Source: Selaginella moellendorffii
Taxonomy: Eukaryota; Streptophyta; Lycopodiopsida; Selaginellales; Selaginellaceae
NCBI RefSeq assembly: GCF_000143415.4
Contig: NW_003314275.1
Coordinates: 2,284,697 to 2,348,696, forward strand
Length of the DNA stretch: 64,000 nt
Direction: 5' to 3'
Below, piece by piece: positions 11,279-23,299 of this stretch. The position numbers and the translations under genes are program-made. Under the pieces are notes generated by a model. That model was not told the DNA's origin, searched no databases, and was given only the letters and a program-made list of their open reading frames with translations. Positions within the stretch are counted from its first letter, which is position 1. Every line of letters starts with the position of its first letter.

Positions 11279-12423
11279 TGTCGCGAATGTGACTTCGGGT
11301 ATCGAAAGTTACCTGTCGGCTAGTCCTTACGGACACTCTTACCTTACTGCCACGATGGCAGGAGGTCGGTATTGCTGGACCCGTTATCAGTTTCCCACTT
11401 GAGTTAGTTGAGAAATTGGTCAATGACCGTGTACTTAGATCGGATAAACATAAGGTAGGAACCCTATGTGTTTCTTGCTGAGCATACTCAACTTGGTTTG
11501 AGAAACTCCTGTCATTGGCTTGCACTTGCTAGTATCAAGAACTCCCGCGATATTGAGATTGGTCCCTTAATATCGCTAGATGATAGCTTACCGTGTCTGC
11601 CAAACACCCTCGCTATCATACCCTTTGTGTTAGTCTCATTTTGGTCCCAAATGTTATTTATGGAAAGTGTCCAGATTTGCTCATTTGGCATATCTACGGA
11701 ATGTAGAGATCGTCCTGAACACAATGGTGTTCGTCCCGTGTCCAAATTCGCAATCTAAGGACATTCCATATTTAGTAAGTTTCAAGCTTGTCCCAGAGAC
11801 TAACTCCTGATACTAAGGGAGGCTTGGGGTGAAAGCCCAAAGCGTGTGTTCCTCTAGGGGGGGGGGATGTGGGGGGTTCCAAATGCATAGTAGGGATAGT
11901 GGGTAGGTCGGGCATGGCCGACCAACCTGAGGCATAGTCTAGCTCCCGCTTGCGTGCTTGTCCTTGTTCTGCGTCCGGCTTGGGTCTAAGCCCAAGTTCC
12001 ATTCCATGCTAGTTGGTGGAGTACCCATGTCCTCGCGTTAGGCCACCGGTATGCCGAAATAGCGCCAGACTTCGTTTGGCTCCGTTTTGCGTGCTGGTCC
12101 TGGCATTAGGATGCTGGTTGCTCCAGGACTGTTCCAAGTCGCTCCGGGCTCCTGTCCCTTCGCTCCTTGGGCTTTATGCTCGAGAGTTGCTCCGTGGTTT
12201 AGTTCCGTCACTCCTTGGCTCCATGCTTGGGAGTTTGGCACCGTTCCTTTGTTCAGTGGCCCAAGGCCCTGAACCTCGGGTTCCTATGGACACGTGGCAT
12301 GGACACGTGGCATGTGACACGTGGCATCTGTCACGTGGCACAAAGAGGGTTTAGGTTCCGCTTCGTGGTGTTATCCTATGGTAAATCACTATAGGATAAA
12401 GGGTCAAAACCACGTGCGCTACA
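11279..12423. mobile_element. solo-LTR-like insertion, TG...CA, inside the hAT remnant
   Basis: The element starts TGTCGCGAATGTG and ends GTGCGCTACA. It is flanked by TACAT on both sides (11274-11278 and 12424-12428), a perfect 5-bp target duplication as made by LTR-retrotransposon integrases. It interrupts the hAT transposase between its EEFPHI and CHVLDLL blocks. It is GC-richer than its surroundings, contains a G9 tract near 11860 and direct CACGTGGCA-type repeats at 12290-12340, and has no long ORF. A related but heavily mutated copy lies inverted at 43633-45129. The retroelement superfamily is unknown because no internal region is present. Confidence 0.75.
12287..12343. repeat. tandem G-box-like repeats within the solo LTR
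   Basis: Four near-identical units of GACACGTGGCAT / TCACGTGGCA type follow each other. CACGTG is the core of plant bZIP/bHLH binding sites, so this could be part of the LTR promoter. In the inverted copy at 43.7 kb the units have mostly become CATGTG or similar by transitions. Confidence 0.6.
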
Positions 12424-13727
12424 TACATGGTTGTTGTGTTTGCCATGTTCTTGATTTGTTATGCAAAGATATTAGCAAATTTGAATGGGCACAACTATTG
12501 ATTAGTGGATGTGAAAAGCTAGTTACCTTCTTTACAAAGAAACCAAAGCTTCTAACTACTTTCCAAAAGATTGCACCATGGGATATTGTAAAGCTAACAA
12601 CAACACAATTTACTTATAGCTACTTGGTTATAAGCCAATTCGTTGATGAGAAAATGCTATGGAAGAACAATGAGTTTTGGATACAATGTTCTGAGCTTCT
12701 CATGATCATGGCCCTAATTCTAAAGCTATTAAAAATAGCTGATAAAGATGGTGTAGGGATGGGCATCATCTTTGAAGCTATTGATAAAATCCAAGAGAGC
12801 TTGCAGAAATTGGCTGATGATGATGTGGTGGACAAGTAGAGAATTGAAACATTTAAATCATTCATATACAACAATGACCAATCTGATCCAAACCATTGGC
12901 TTGATGCATAATCTTCTACAAAGTATGGGCCGTTGTTTACATCTATTGTGAATGGACATAGAAGAGGATGTTGATACCCATGCATACTTTGAACAGATTT
13001 CAAAAGGGGATTTGAAGGTTGAGGAAAAGTTAATGCTTTAATTTCATGATTTCAAGAAAAATTGACCTACAGAGATGAGACGTAATCTGGCATCTCAAAG
13101 AAACATGTGTAAGAAAAAAATGTTTTGGTGGGGAGGTATAGATCTCAACTCCTGACCTGCAGAAGGTGGCTATATGAGTTCTCAGCCAATGCATTTCAGT
13201 TTTTGATGCTGAAAGAAATTGGAGCACTTGGAGAATTGTTCAGTCTAAGAGAAAAGCTTGGTTGCTAGTTGTGAATATCGAAAAGTTAATGTATTGTTAG
13301 ACTAACTTGAAGTCAACTCATAGAGACAAAGGCCACCCCTTGTAAGAAGATTGATCCAGATGATTTGGATTTAAAGCCAATTGGGAGAGGCTTTGCATAT
13401 GCAGTAAAGGATGGAAGAATCCCAAGAACTTTTATAAAAGATAAATGATAATGTTGTCGAAGATGAGGTTGACAATACTGATTGAAAAGGATATTCGAAT
13501 ATTTAAAATATTCGTTTAAAATCTTTTACATTTCTTTATGTTTTTAAGTTTGTTTCTGACAAACGCGTTTCCACGTTTGCAAACGCATTTGGGTTTATGT
13601 GTTTGGAACATTTGTAAGTATGATTTTTTCTTCTTCATTATCTTGTATTTCTCTCCTTTTTGAGCATTGCCTGATCGAATAGACGAAGAACATACGAAGT
13701 TTTCTGAAAGAAAAGTTACAAAACTAA

Positions 13728-15917
13728 TTACATGCTGCTGGAGCTATCGTTTGGTGACGTGCTATTGCTAGGCCATTGCATTTGCACAGACGTGGGCGAG
13801 CTCCTAGTATGTTTCTTATCATCATCGACCACTTCCACCTTCCTGATCGCCACCATCTGCTCCAGGTAGCGCTGCTTCCCCTCCTCCTCGATCGCACGAA
13901 GCCTCGCTGCCACATCCTTCATGCATGGCCTGTCCTCCTTCTCCGTTGCCAGGCACTCAAACCCGAGCTCCGCCACGCACTCCACCATCCTCTGCCGCAC
14001 GCTATCTTCCCCCGCCCCAAGCCGCGGATCCACCAGCTTGTCCAGCTCGCCGCACTGGATCCGCGACACCGCCAGCGCCGCCAGGTTGATCTCCTTCCTC
14101 TCCCTGGCCATGTCCACCGCCCGCTGCGACGACACGAGCTCCATGAGCACCACCCCGAGGCTGTAGACGTCGCTCTTGTCCGTGAGCTGGTAGCTCTGGT
14201 GGTAGTCTGGATCCAAGTAGCCGGGAGTTCCCTGTGGCGCGGTGGTGATGTGCGTGAGCTCCAGCGATGGGACGAGGCGGGAGAGGCCAAAGTCGCCCAC
14301 TTTGCAGTGGTACCGCTCGTCCAGGAGGATGTTTGTGGACTTCACGTCGCGGTGGTAGCAGACGTTTGTGTGGAGGAAGGCGAGGGCCTCGGCGCACTGG
14401 ACCGCGACAGTGAGGCGGGCGTCCCAGCCGAGGTAGTCGCGCGGGTTGTCGTAGAGGTGGTCGGCTAGAGTTCCATGGGCCACGAACTCGTAGACGAGGA
14501 GGAGCTCCTGCTCGATGCAGCAGCCGTAGAGCCGGACGAGGTGGGGATGAGTTACCTGTGTAGGAAAGACGATTGAAGTTAGCAAGTCTGGAGGATTCGT
14601 GCGTAGGGGAACGACTTGGTACGAGATCAAATATGATCAAAGCAATATAAGTCAAGTGACAATGCATGAAACGAACAAGTCAGAGTAATGCAAGTCAAGA
14701 AGAATAAAGTGGCAATGTATGAAACGAGTGCTTGAAACGAAAAGATCAAGTCCGAGGTACGTATCCTATTCTTTATTCTAGGACAACTCATGAAAAGATG
14801 ATGAACGAGAGGACACACAACAAAAAAAACCATGCAGTTCTTCCAAGAAAAGATGGAAAAGATGGAAAAGATTTTGTCATGAAAACTCGAGGTAAGCTTA
14901 CCCGAGAGAGGATGGTAACCTCGTTGTCAAACTGGTACTTCCCCTGGGCATTCCAAGGATTGAGCTTCTTGACGGCCACCAGCCGGCCATCCCGGAGCTT
15001 CCCCTTGTAAACAGTCCCAAACCCTCCATCTCCGAGCCGGCCATCCTCGGAGAAATTGTTGGTCGCCTCCTGGAGCTCCCTGTAGCTAAACCGGCTGCTA
15101 TTGCTCCCACCATCGCCATTCTCCACAGTAACGCTCACGCTGCTACCGTAACTGTTGCTAGTGCCATAGCTCCCGCTGTTGTTGCTGTAGACAATCCGGC
15201 CACTCTTGGAGAGAAGCTGCGGCGGCGGCTGCTTTGGATCATCGCCCAGAATCAATCCTCGCTGCTTCGCTGCGAGCCGCCGCCGCCTCGCAACGCAGCA
15301 CACGCATCCCAGCAAGACCAAGACACCCAAGCCACCACCCACGGAGCCACCTTTAATAAGAAACAGAGAGATTTAGGCTCGATCGAGAGAGTGATAAGTT
15401 TCTCTTGCGTACCAACAATCGCTCCAGTCTTGCTCGTGCGCCCACTGCCCAAGCTCGGAGAACTTAGACTAGCGGACCGGGAGCAGTTGACGACGGTGGC
15501 CAGGTGCAGCTGCAAGAGGTTCGGGTTGCAAGAATCGTCTGGACCATCGAACTGGATCACGGCGTGATATCTAGACTCGTCCCCTGGGGGTGGAGACGTT
15601 ATGTAGCAGCCAAGGCCGTCGCGCCATTCTCCAATCACTCGAATCCCGCAGGAAGTATCGATCCGGCAAGTACGAGCCGCGCAAGGAGGCGGCCGCAAGC
15701 GGTCGACCACCACAAAGGGGCCAAGGAATGCAACGATAGTGTAGCTTTCATTGCTTATGCGGACCTTGTCGTCCTCACAGCTGAGAAAGAATGGAGAGTC
15801 TTCGCAAGAGAACGGCGGTGGGATCTCTAGCTGCCCACAGTTCCCCGGCTTGCATCCCTGGCCCGAGGTGCCATACAGCGCGAGAGCTAAGAGAAGCGCG
15901 ATGGTGGCGCACAACAT
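13728..15917 (-). CDS. LRK10-like / WAK-associated receptor-like kinase
   Basis: Three exons on minus (15917-15413, 15350-14902, 14555-13728) give 593 residues. It has a signal peptide (MLCATIALLLALALYGTSG), then a short cysteine-rich galacturonan-binding-like ectodomain (GCKPGNCGQLEIPPPF, later CAARTCRIDTSCGI). One membrane helix (LGVLVLLGCVCCVA) with a basic stop-transfer follows. The kinase is complete: LGDGGFGTVYKG loop, VAVKKL lysine, HRDVKSTNILLD catalytic loop, DFGLSRL, GTPGYLDPDY activation segment. HRD and DFG are intact, so it should be an active Ser/Thr kinase of the LRK10L/WAK-like group, at the plasma membrane, sensing wall fragments or defence signals (family inference). The second intron (346 bp) is unusually long for this window. 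Confidence 0.9.
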
Positions 15918-16800
15918 CCCCTCGAATCCAAGTCGGAAACAGAAAGCTCCCCTGTTCGTGCTTCTCTCACCCGGAACTCGCTACCATCCCCAGGAGCAAG
16001 TGTCCCACGCGCAAACCCCGACTTCGAGAGGAGTCAAACCTTCGCTCGCTTCTCCGGAGCGGATGATAGAACCTTCTTCCTGGAATGATAGATTGTCACT
16101 CACACTGGCGAGCATTTTCCTCCGTGCCATTTGGGTGGAGAAATTGCCCCACCGTCGTGGTTTCCACACGGATTAGCAGCCACGAAAGGAGGAGGAAGGC
16201 ACTGCGCCGCCGGGACGATAGGACCCTCCTTTTGTTGACTCCATGGCTCTTTCTAATTAACCTGGCATTGATTCCTTGACAGTGGACTAAAAACTATAAG
16301 TGCCTTTTATCTTTTGACCCGACTCTTCGCGTGAAGCTTTTCTTCTGCCTATACATTATACAACACTTTTTTTCTTTTTGACAGTAGACAAAAAAGAAGT
16401 CACTCTCTTTCTTCTTCTTTTTTTTTGTTTTTTTGGTTCTTTGTAAACTATGACTTGGCATAGATCGTTGCTGCCAACATGAATGAAAGCCCCGTTCCTT
16501 GTTGTTGCTCTCGAGTGATATCACCCGTGACAGCTTCTTCTTCCGGTCAGTCCTTCCCTTCGACGATTCAATGGCTTCTCCTCGAGGCGCTGACGGGCAG
16601 ATTTGAGAGTTTGACACTCTCAAAGCTGTGATTTTTCTTTGCTAGCTCCCAACCTTGTCTTTTCTTCCATCCATCGCTATAAATTTGCCGATTCTACACA
16701 TCCGAGCGTAACGAGAGTGAAGAGTAGAAGCCCACGCACGCTCTTGGACCTCGTCCTCTTCCATTTCCTCGCCTCCTACTTAGCTTCCATCTGCATTATA
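15918..16800. other. intergenic between two minus-strand genes
   Basis: Holds the receptor-kinase promoter on the right side of that gene and the 3' UTR of the glycosyltransferase. T-rich and A-rich runs near 16360-16440, no recognisable gene. Confidence 0.5.
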
Positions 16801-18710
16801 TCACAGGCTCAAACTCCTTGCCTGTTCTACGCCAGTAACCATTGCCGTGATGTTATTAGTTCCTTCGGCGGTCTCACCCGCCGCGAATCCAAAAAAGTCA
16901 GTCTCGTTCTGCAAATGCGCTGTTAGCCCCGAGCAAATCAAAGCCCAGAAAAGCTCTACTTACATTGTGCAGGAGCTTCGACACTGCTCCTCTCGAAAAC
17001 TTTCTAGCGAACAAAAAGCAGGCTCTGGGAATGCCATTGCAGCTACACCATTCCGTCCGGCCTTCCGTTTCATACTTGACGCTGTGAATTCCCTGAAAAC
17101 GGTTTTCCAGTGTCTAAGTTGCAATGCTAAACGAGATAACACACCTTAATGTCTTTGATTGTCTGTGCGGAGACGTCTGCCGTGTTGAAGGTAACCGGAT
17201 GCCAACGATCGTTCTCGCGTCTGTCAGATGCCTTCCAGAGTGTGTAAGTCAGCGTTCTCCTCTCGATCTCGTTTTCCACTGTTTTGATCTATAATAAAGT
17301 ATAGAGTTCAAATACAAGACACGAGGAGCAAGCGTCAAACACACCGCCAACAAGGTCTGGATGTAATGCTCATCCGGAACGCAGTCGTTTTCCGAAGTAG
17401 TCTGCAAAAAAGCATCCCATATGTCAGAGTGAAAACAAGCAGCCGCCATACCATTCCATATTTCCTTCCAGCTTGTGGTTGCATATCCCGCTGCGATCAC
17501 AAACTTTTTTCAGTAAGAAAACAAATAAACAACAACGACAAATATCCTGTTTCATTGCATGCTTCCTCTTTGTGCTTAAGCTAACCTTATGCTGATCATT
17601 TGGGACCGCTTTTTGCTTGAGTTGCGAGAACCTCTGCAAAGGAGCTCACAAACTAGCTTCGAAATGCTCTAACTCGACAAAGATCCATGGAGGTACTTAT
17701 AAGTACTCTACCTTGCAATGCTCGTAGAATTTCAGCAGTATCCTAGAGTCCCCAACAACAATCTCTGCGTGCTTTCTCAGGAGCATGAACCACTGTGTCG
17801 AAGGAGGAAAGGACAGAGTCAAACTTCCGAATAACGCTTGCGGAGCTTACCTGTGATCCTTTCCTCCATTTCTCATGTGTAACAGTCGGAAACATGCGAA
17901 AGTTATAGCGTGTGTTCTTGCTTTCGATAAAACTGAGAAAAAAAACCGGTCTTCATATCATGTAGAGTGTGTCGCATTTACCTGTCAACAAAACTCTTCG
18001 GAGACGAAGTTATATACTTATAGATGTAATTAAAACTGTATAGAGGTATGCAGCTGGAACATCGCGAGATAAAACTGATCAGAATAAAGCAGCGTTGAAA
18101 ATCAAAAAGGTCACCTATCGGACAGTAAAACAAAATGAGAAAGAGAAGCATCCTGTAGAGCTCTATGGAGTAAAATACGCTCAGCATCGATCATACTCGC
18201 CTCACCCCACTCCACCTGCAAAAATGATGTGATCAAATGGGTGAAAAAGAAAAGGAAGAAAAGGTGATGCTACCATGACACTATTGTTGATCTGCCGGTT
18301 CCAGAAGAAAGAAGACTCGGTGTTTGTGGCATCGTAGACAAATCCAGGCCGAGCGTGAATATAGATGCTATACAAGTGTTCTTGAGCACCCTGAGAGAAG
18401 AACAAGAAAAAAGAATGAGCAACTGTGCTGTGACTGTAAACGAAGAAAGGAAAATGCGCAAGACAATCTATACCTTGAAGAAAAGGTCCCAAACTTCTTC
18501 AACAGCTAAACGATTGCGAGCTAGAAACAAGAGAGCGATCCTCGGCGCACCGATCTTCTCAGGCACGGTGGCACGAATGCTGGCCGCGGGCATCGGCATT
18601 GTGCCCGGGGAAGATGGAAATCTGAGACCGCACAGCGCTAGGAAGAATAACAAGGCGAGCACGGAGATCCTCCACTTCCATCGGTGAAATATCGACGGCC
18701 TCTTCTTCAT
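16801..18710 (-). CDS. GT14-type (core-2/I-branching GlcNAc-transferase-like) glycosyltransferase
   Basis: Twelve exons on minus (18710-18474, 18390-18274, 18215-18115, 18053-17982, 17932-17851, 17792-17712, 17633-17586, 17490-17452, 17401-17345, 17288-17145, 17092-16964, 16908-16801) give 404 residues with every junction GT-AG and in frame. It is a type II Golgi membrane protein: short basic N-terminus, one hydrophobic anchor (RISVLALLFFLALCGL), then the catalytic domain. Recognised plant GT14/DUF266 blocks are IALLFLARN, LYSIYIHARPGF, VEWGEASMIDAERILL, FVLLSDSCIPL, KWRKGSQWF, DCVPDEHYIQTLL, HPVTFNTADV and CFLFARKFSRGA. Plant relatives act in arabinogalactan or other wall glycosylation; donor and acceptor cannot be told from sequence. 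The stop chosen is TGA at 16803-16801. Confidence 0.88.
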
Positions 18711-20830
18711 GGCTGGCGTCCTAGAGGCCGCGATCCATCCACGGCGTCCCCTTGTTGTCCCTACCTCTCGGATCTCCCGATCGTCTCCTCAAAGACGCCC
18801 GTGGCGTGCTATCTCGGAGGACTCCGCCATGGAAATAGGAATTAGGGCTCCACCAGATTATTTTAGATGCTCTGTTTTAGGGCATTAACGCAAAAGTTTT
18901 TTTTAAAGGTCATGAGAATCTAACGAATTCTAGTTAATAATATCTAGTAAATGAAGAAAAAAATGTTACAAAAGAAAGAAAATTTTGCAAAATAATAATT
19001 GGTTTTGAGGAGAGAATGATTTACATCTTTAGTGCAGATTTTGTAACATCATACCTAAAGCTCTTGGAGGGTTCTTGTTTGAAGAGATTATTTATATCTA
19101 TCTCTCTTTTATTTGTATTGGAATGTAAAGACTGCTTTTAGAATATTCAAGCATAATCTAAGATATTCTAGCACATTCTTTCATCTGATTTAAATTCACT
19201 AAGCCACAAAAGAAAAGGTTAGATTTTGTGTAGTGAGTAGTGAGAGGTTTCTGAGAGGATGTAGCCCCAGAATCTCCCACTAGCATTATACTTCTTTGCA
19301 AAACACTCTAATGCATGATGAAGGTATTGTGTTGGTTTCTGAAACTTTTGCTTATGAGCTGAAAGCGTGGCAGACTTGTACATTGTGAAATCAATCCACT
19401 CATACATCCAGAATGCTGGACTTCAGCACAACAAGGCCATGGCAAGCTCTTTAATTAGTAATTACAAAAACCTCAAGTTGCAAATATTTGATTCTTTGTC
19501 GAGAAAGGGATACAGCTATGTGAAGCAGGTAATCTATTTCATCAAGGAAACAGAACTTCTCCAGGTAAACAAAATCCCCTGAGCACTATACAGTGGACAT
19601 TATAGCTTGAGGAACCTATCTTGACAAGGCAATAATATTTCCACTTGAAAGTAATGATTTAGAAAGTCATGTTTTTTGCAAGTAGAAAATGGAGCAATGT
19701 GGAAAGAGCTGACAAAAGAGGACTTGGTGGAGTTTGGAGACTTGAAGTTTTCACACCTAGCTAAAGGAGGGTTTATAAAACTTTGAGAATTTAATGGCAA
19801 TGAGCTAAAATAGACAATCCCCATCCATTGGCACAAAGCTATATATTTCATGCAAGCTAATTAGCTTATCAGCTCCCTTAAGAACTAAGGAGCACCAGTT
19901 CTGGTTAAAGTGTTGTTTCCTAGATTTAATACACTATAAAGTTTCAAGTGAACTCCCTTGGATCTATCTAATCAACAAACTTTCCACAATTTATATAAAT
20001 CTAATATATTATGAATGATAATTTAGAAAGGCTATACTTTACCAAGAATATATATTTTAATGTCTATAGCACTGCCAGCTTTTAGTTTGTATAAAATATT
20101 TCTCAAATTCTTAAAAACAATTTTAAAAAAAACAAATATTGCAACAAAACTTCTAATAGGTCTAGGGTGGTCAAAATTAACTACAGTATAGTAATGGGAG
20201 AACTTGGGAACTAGTGTGACAAAAGAAAGCCATACTGCTTTCCAAAATTAATGACTATGAAGACATACACTATATGTGAGATTACTTAAAGATAATTGAG
20301 TTTTGATTATTAAAGAATTCAATATTTCTTCATAGAATTGGGTGTGGTGTTTATCGTGTAAGACACAAATCCCTAAGTTCCAAAATGGAGCCTAAAATGT
20401 GCCATGTGGTAATGGCCAAAACAAAAGCCAAACAAATATAACATGTTTAAACTAAAAGCTCTAACTCAAAAAATTGAAAGCAAGAATAAAACTCCTAAGG
20501 AAGTGTTCAAGAAACAAATTCGAGTCTAAGCAAGAATAAAACTTCTAAAAAAGTGTTTAAGGAACAAGTCTAAATTCAAATTCAAGTCTAATGGTGAAAG
20601 CCTAAAGCAATCGTGTTCCAGACCCTAAGGGGTTTAGTGAGTGATGATATAAACACTAGAGAATCTAAAGGTTAAAATGAATATAGATAAACAAATGGGG
20701 TGATGGTAAAATGTTTAAGAGCTGACTCTAGCTCTCCCTAGAGATTAGATAGTCAATACTCTTAATTTAAGTGTGGGTGGCATTATCTACTTGCATACCT
20801 TCTATGGTTTGTTAGAACCTTACTTTAGTT
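18711..20830. other. intergenic, AT-rich, no gene recognised
   Basis: The first ~180 bp is the likely glycosyltransferase promoter and leader. Beyond it the sequence becomes AT-rich with only short random frames. No domain, terminal repeat or RNA gene could be supported. Confidence 0.5.
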
Positions 20831-20837
20831 AAATGGC

Positions 20838-21020
20838 TAGGGCACCTTAGTAGTAGAAAGTAAGGGGAGTATTTATGAGACTTGTTTGGGTCCTAGATCA
20901 ATGGTGGTGTTAGCGAGCATTACTATAGACAAGGCACTCTAGTAGCAAAAGGTGTAGGGAGTACCCATTAGACTTGTTTAAGCCTTAAATCAATGGTGGT
21001 GTTAGTGAGTATTGAATAGA
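20838..21020. repeat. two adjacent diverged ~90-bp direct repeats
   Basis: Both units share the order GGCAC..TAGTAG, AGGG/GGGGAGTA, AGACTTGTTT and ATCAATGGTGGTGTTAG. They differ largely by C/T and A/G changes, so this is an old tandem duplication. Confidence 0.6.
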
Positions 21021-23299
21021 TGGATTTAATGGGGACTGTAAGTTCTTGAATTTAAATTTTGATAAGACCATATTGTGGGTGGTCTTGGAGTACCAATGGA
21101 CAATATAACTTTAATGCAATAGGCTGAAATATTGGTGGTACCTTTGAGTGTTTAAAATGAAATTAAACACATGAAACACTTAGATTAAGTGCAGAACTAA
21201 TATGGTCTTGAGATCACATCTAGGGGTAAGCAAGTACCCCAAAGTAGATGATGACCTATGAAAGTTATAAGTGAAACTACTTCAAAAGGATATAGTTATG
21301 ATTAAGTGACTAAAGTAGAATGAAAAATTTAATTAATTACACATTGCTCCTCTAGGAAATTTGATCAATTACATAAAGTTGTGGAGTGTTAGTATTTAAA
21401 GGAAAAAAAAGTATTAACCTCTATAAAAGATACTTTAGAACTAAGTGAAAAAGTTTAAAAAAAAAAAAAAAAACATAACTACTTATATAAAGAAACTTAT
21501 ATGAAATTCTTGAAATACTTTTTCTACTTTATATAAATTTAAATAATAATTTAATAACCTAAACTAGAATATTTAGAAAAGTTAAAGTATTAATTTTTTA
21601 TTAATTAAAATATATAACTGTATAAATAGTAAAATATATGGGTGAAATTATTTACCTAAAATGTTAATCAAAGGATAATATAATTTATGATCAAATATTA
21701 GAAGATATGAAATAAGCTGAGTGAGAATTTAATCTTAATGTTGGTGAAAGTACAAAATTTTTGTGTGATGCATATTGGAGATTTAGTAAAATATTATTTA
21801 TTGCATATAGGTATATAAAGATTATAAAACAAATATGGCATAATTTTCATAATGGTATATTCAATTTTAATAGTTCAAATCACCAAGTTAATTCACCCTC
21901 TTACTCCTTTATGTAGAATTAATTTAATTTATAAATGTACATTTAATTTATTTTATAATGCAGTTCTTATTTACTATGAAGAGAAATTTGAAGCATATTA
22001 GAGAAAGAAAGGAATATATGAATGAAAATAATTTAAATATAAATTTTTATGGTGGATATGTTATAAAATAAAAATAAATTATAAGAGCATGTAATTTCAA
22101 AAACATTGACAGTTTTATTAGAATTATGTTACAAAAAAGTGGATCTTAATTTTAGAACTAGTTATTTTTATAATAAAAAGTATATATATGATGATAATGG
22201 TAATTAATTTTAATAATGGTAATGGTATTATAATAAAAAGATACAAGAAAAATTCTGATCGTTTTTTTACTTTTTCTCATGTTTTTTTTACCCAATAATT
22301 TTTGGAATAATAAAAATTACTATATATCTCAAGAAGACTTAAATATGCATTTTAACAGCTCAATCAAATAATTTACCATAAAAAGGCGGGAAAGTCTTCT
22401 TTCAACTGTGTGATTTTCTCAAAAAGTATATATATGATGATAATGGTAATTAATTCTCACTCAATGTTGTGAAAAAAAATCATGCTTTCCCTGCTGAAGC
22501 GGTGTCACCAAGTGTCACCAAGTGAGGGGTGACAATATTGACAGTTTTATTAGAATTAAGTTACAAAAAAGTGGATCTTAATTTTAGAACTAGTTATTTT
22601 TATAATAAAAAGTATATATATGATGATAATGGGTGAATGATTTTAATTACTTTTATCAGTGGGCTGAAGAGACTATACACGAAACTACTTAAGAATGCTC
22701 CTCACATCAGTTACCTTCTCTATTTCACTTCTATATGATAGAATCTATATTATATACTCTCATTGTATAGCTTAGCTAATGAACAAGAGTGGTTTCAAAA
22801 TCTAATATTCAAAAAATCTTAATTACTATATACATAAAATCATTGATTTTTTTTTATCTTATGAATTGCATAGCTTGCAAAAGTACCAGGTGGCAATTGT
22901 TTACCTAGATTACTTTTATCAATATTGTGAAAAAAAATCATGCTTTCCCTGCTGTTTAGTATTTTTCTCAAATTATTTTTGTTGCGCTTGGCAGTACGTA
23001 TCATGGATAATCTCTGGTTGCCGAAGGTGGAACCCAGTGTCTCGTCTGTCACGAGTATTAACATCATTGAATCATTGACAAGTACAATAATTTGCTGACG
23101 TGATTTTATTGGAACTCACAAAAAAGTTGATAGTCAGAAACAAACTTTTCTCTGTTTTCAACAAACTTTGGGCGTGGAATGTGCCAAGCACGTCCACAAC
23201 CGATTCTTCTGCCCATTCGCACAGTCTTCCTGCTTCCTATAACCCCAACAAGATCTTGGACGTCAGATTTAACCTTCTCTCGACCTTTATGCAGATTCT
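21021..23299. other. AT-rich intergenic sequence with local duplications
   Basis: Apart from the repeats listed separately, nothing gene-like is visible. It includes an A17 run near 21455. The final 200-300 bp next to 23300 is probably 3' UTR of the PLATZ gene. Confidence 0.5.
22105..22632. repeat. direct repeat pair (about 95 bp, near identical) plus a partial third copy
   Basis: 22105-22200 and 22537-22632 both run from ATTGACAGTTTTATTAGAAT to GTATATATATGATGATAATG with about two differences. A 34-bp piece of the same unit recurs at 22421-22454. A second motif (GTGAAAAAAAATCATGCTTT and flanks) occurs at 22469-22497 and 22926-22954. The high identity suggests recent local rearrangement. Confidence 0.75.

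Larger units (their letters stand above)
10537..13480 (+). mobile_element. decayed hAT-superfamily (DUF659-type) transposase remnant
   Basis: Interrupted fragments in plus-strand order resemble a DUF659/hAT transposase. 10770-11100 reads like the start of DUF659 (NANVTMRRFIYAHALPFNIF ... PFWEDIVDALLV). 11180-11275 encodes ENVVQLVTNNAANCVSMGQ followed by LLMEE-like LMMEEFPHI. 12430-12839 encodes CHVLDLLCKDISKFEW and a FTKKPKLLTTFQ segment, the typical RNase-H-like continuation. The region to about 13480 shows scattered C-terminal traces. Stops and frameshifts are frequent, so no transposase can be made. A 1.1-kb solo LTR sits inside it. No terminal inverted repeats or 8-bp target duplication were found, so outer limits are approximate. 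Confidence 0.7.

Noticed and set aside
12321-12839. 172-codon plus frame as an independent gene
   Set aside because: It begins inside the solo LTR and continues into the hAT remnant; only the second part is protein-like.
13776-14468. 230-codon plus frame opposite the receptor kinase
   Set aside because: Shadow of the kinase exon, rich in His/Arg/Pro, no motifs.
16639-16926. 95-codon plus frame near 16.7 kb
   Set aside because: Overlaps the last exon of the minus-strand glycosyltransferase and shows no domain.
20341-22700. CRISPR-like or tandem array in the repeat-rich stretch
   Set aside because: Repeats are irregular in spacing, diverged and without regular spacers; the genome is eukaryotic.
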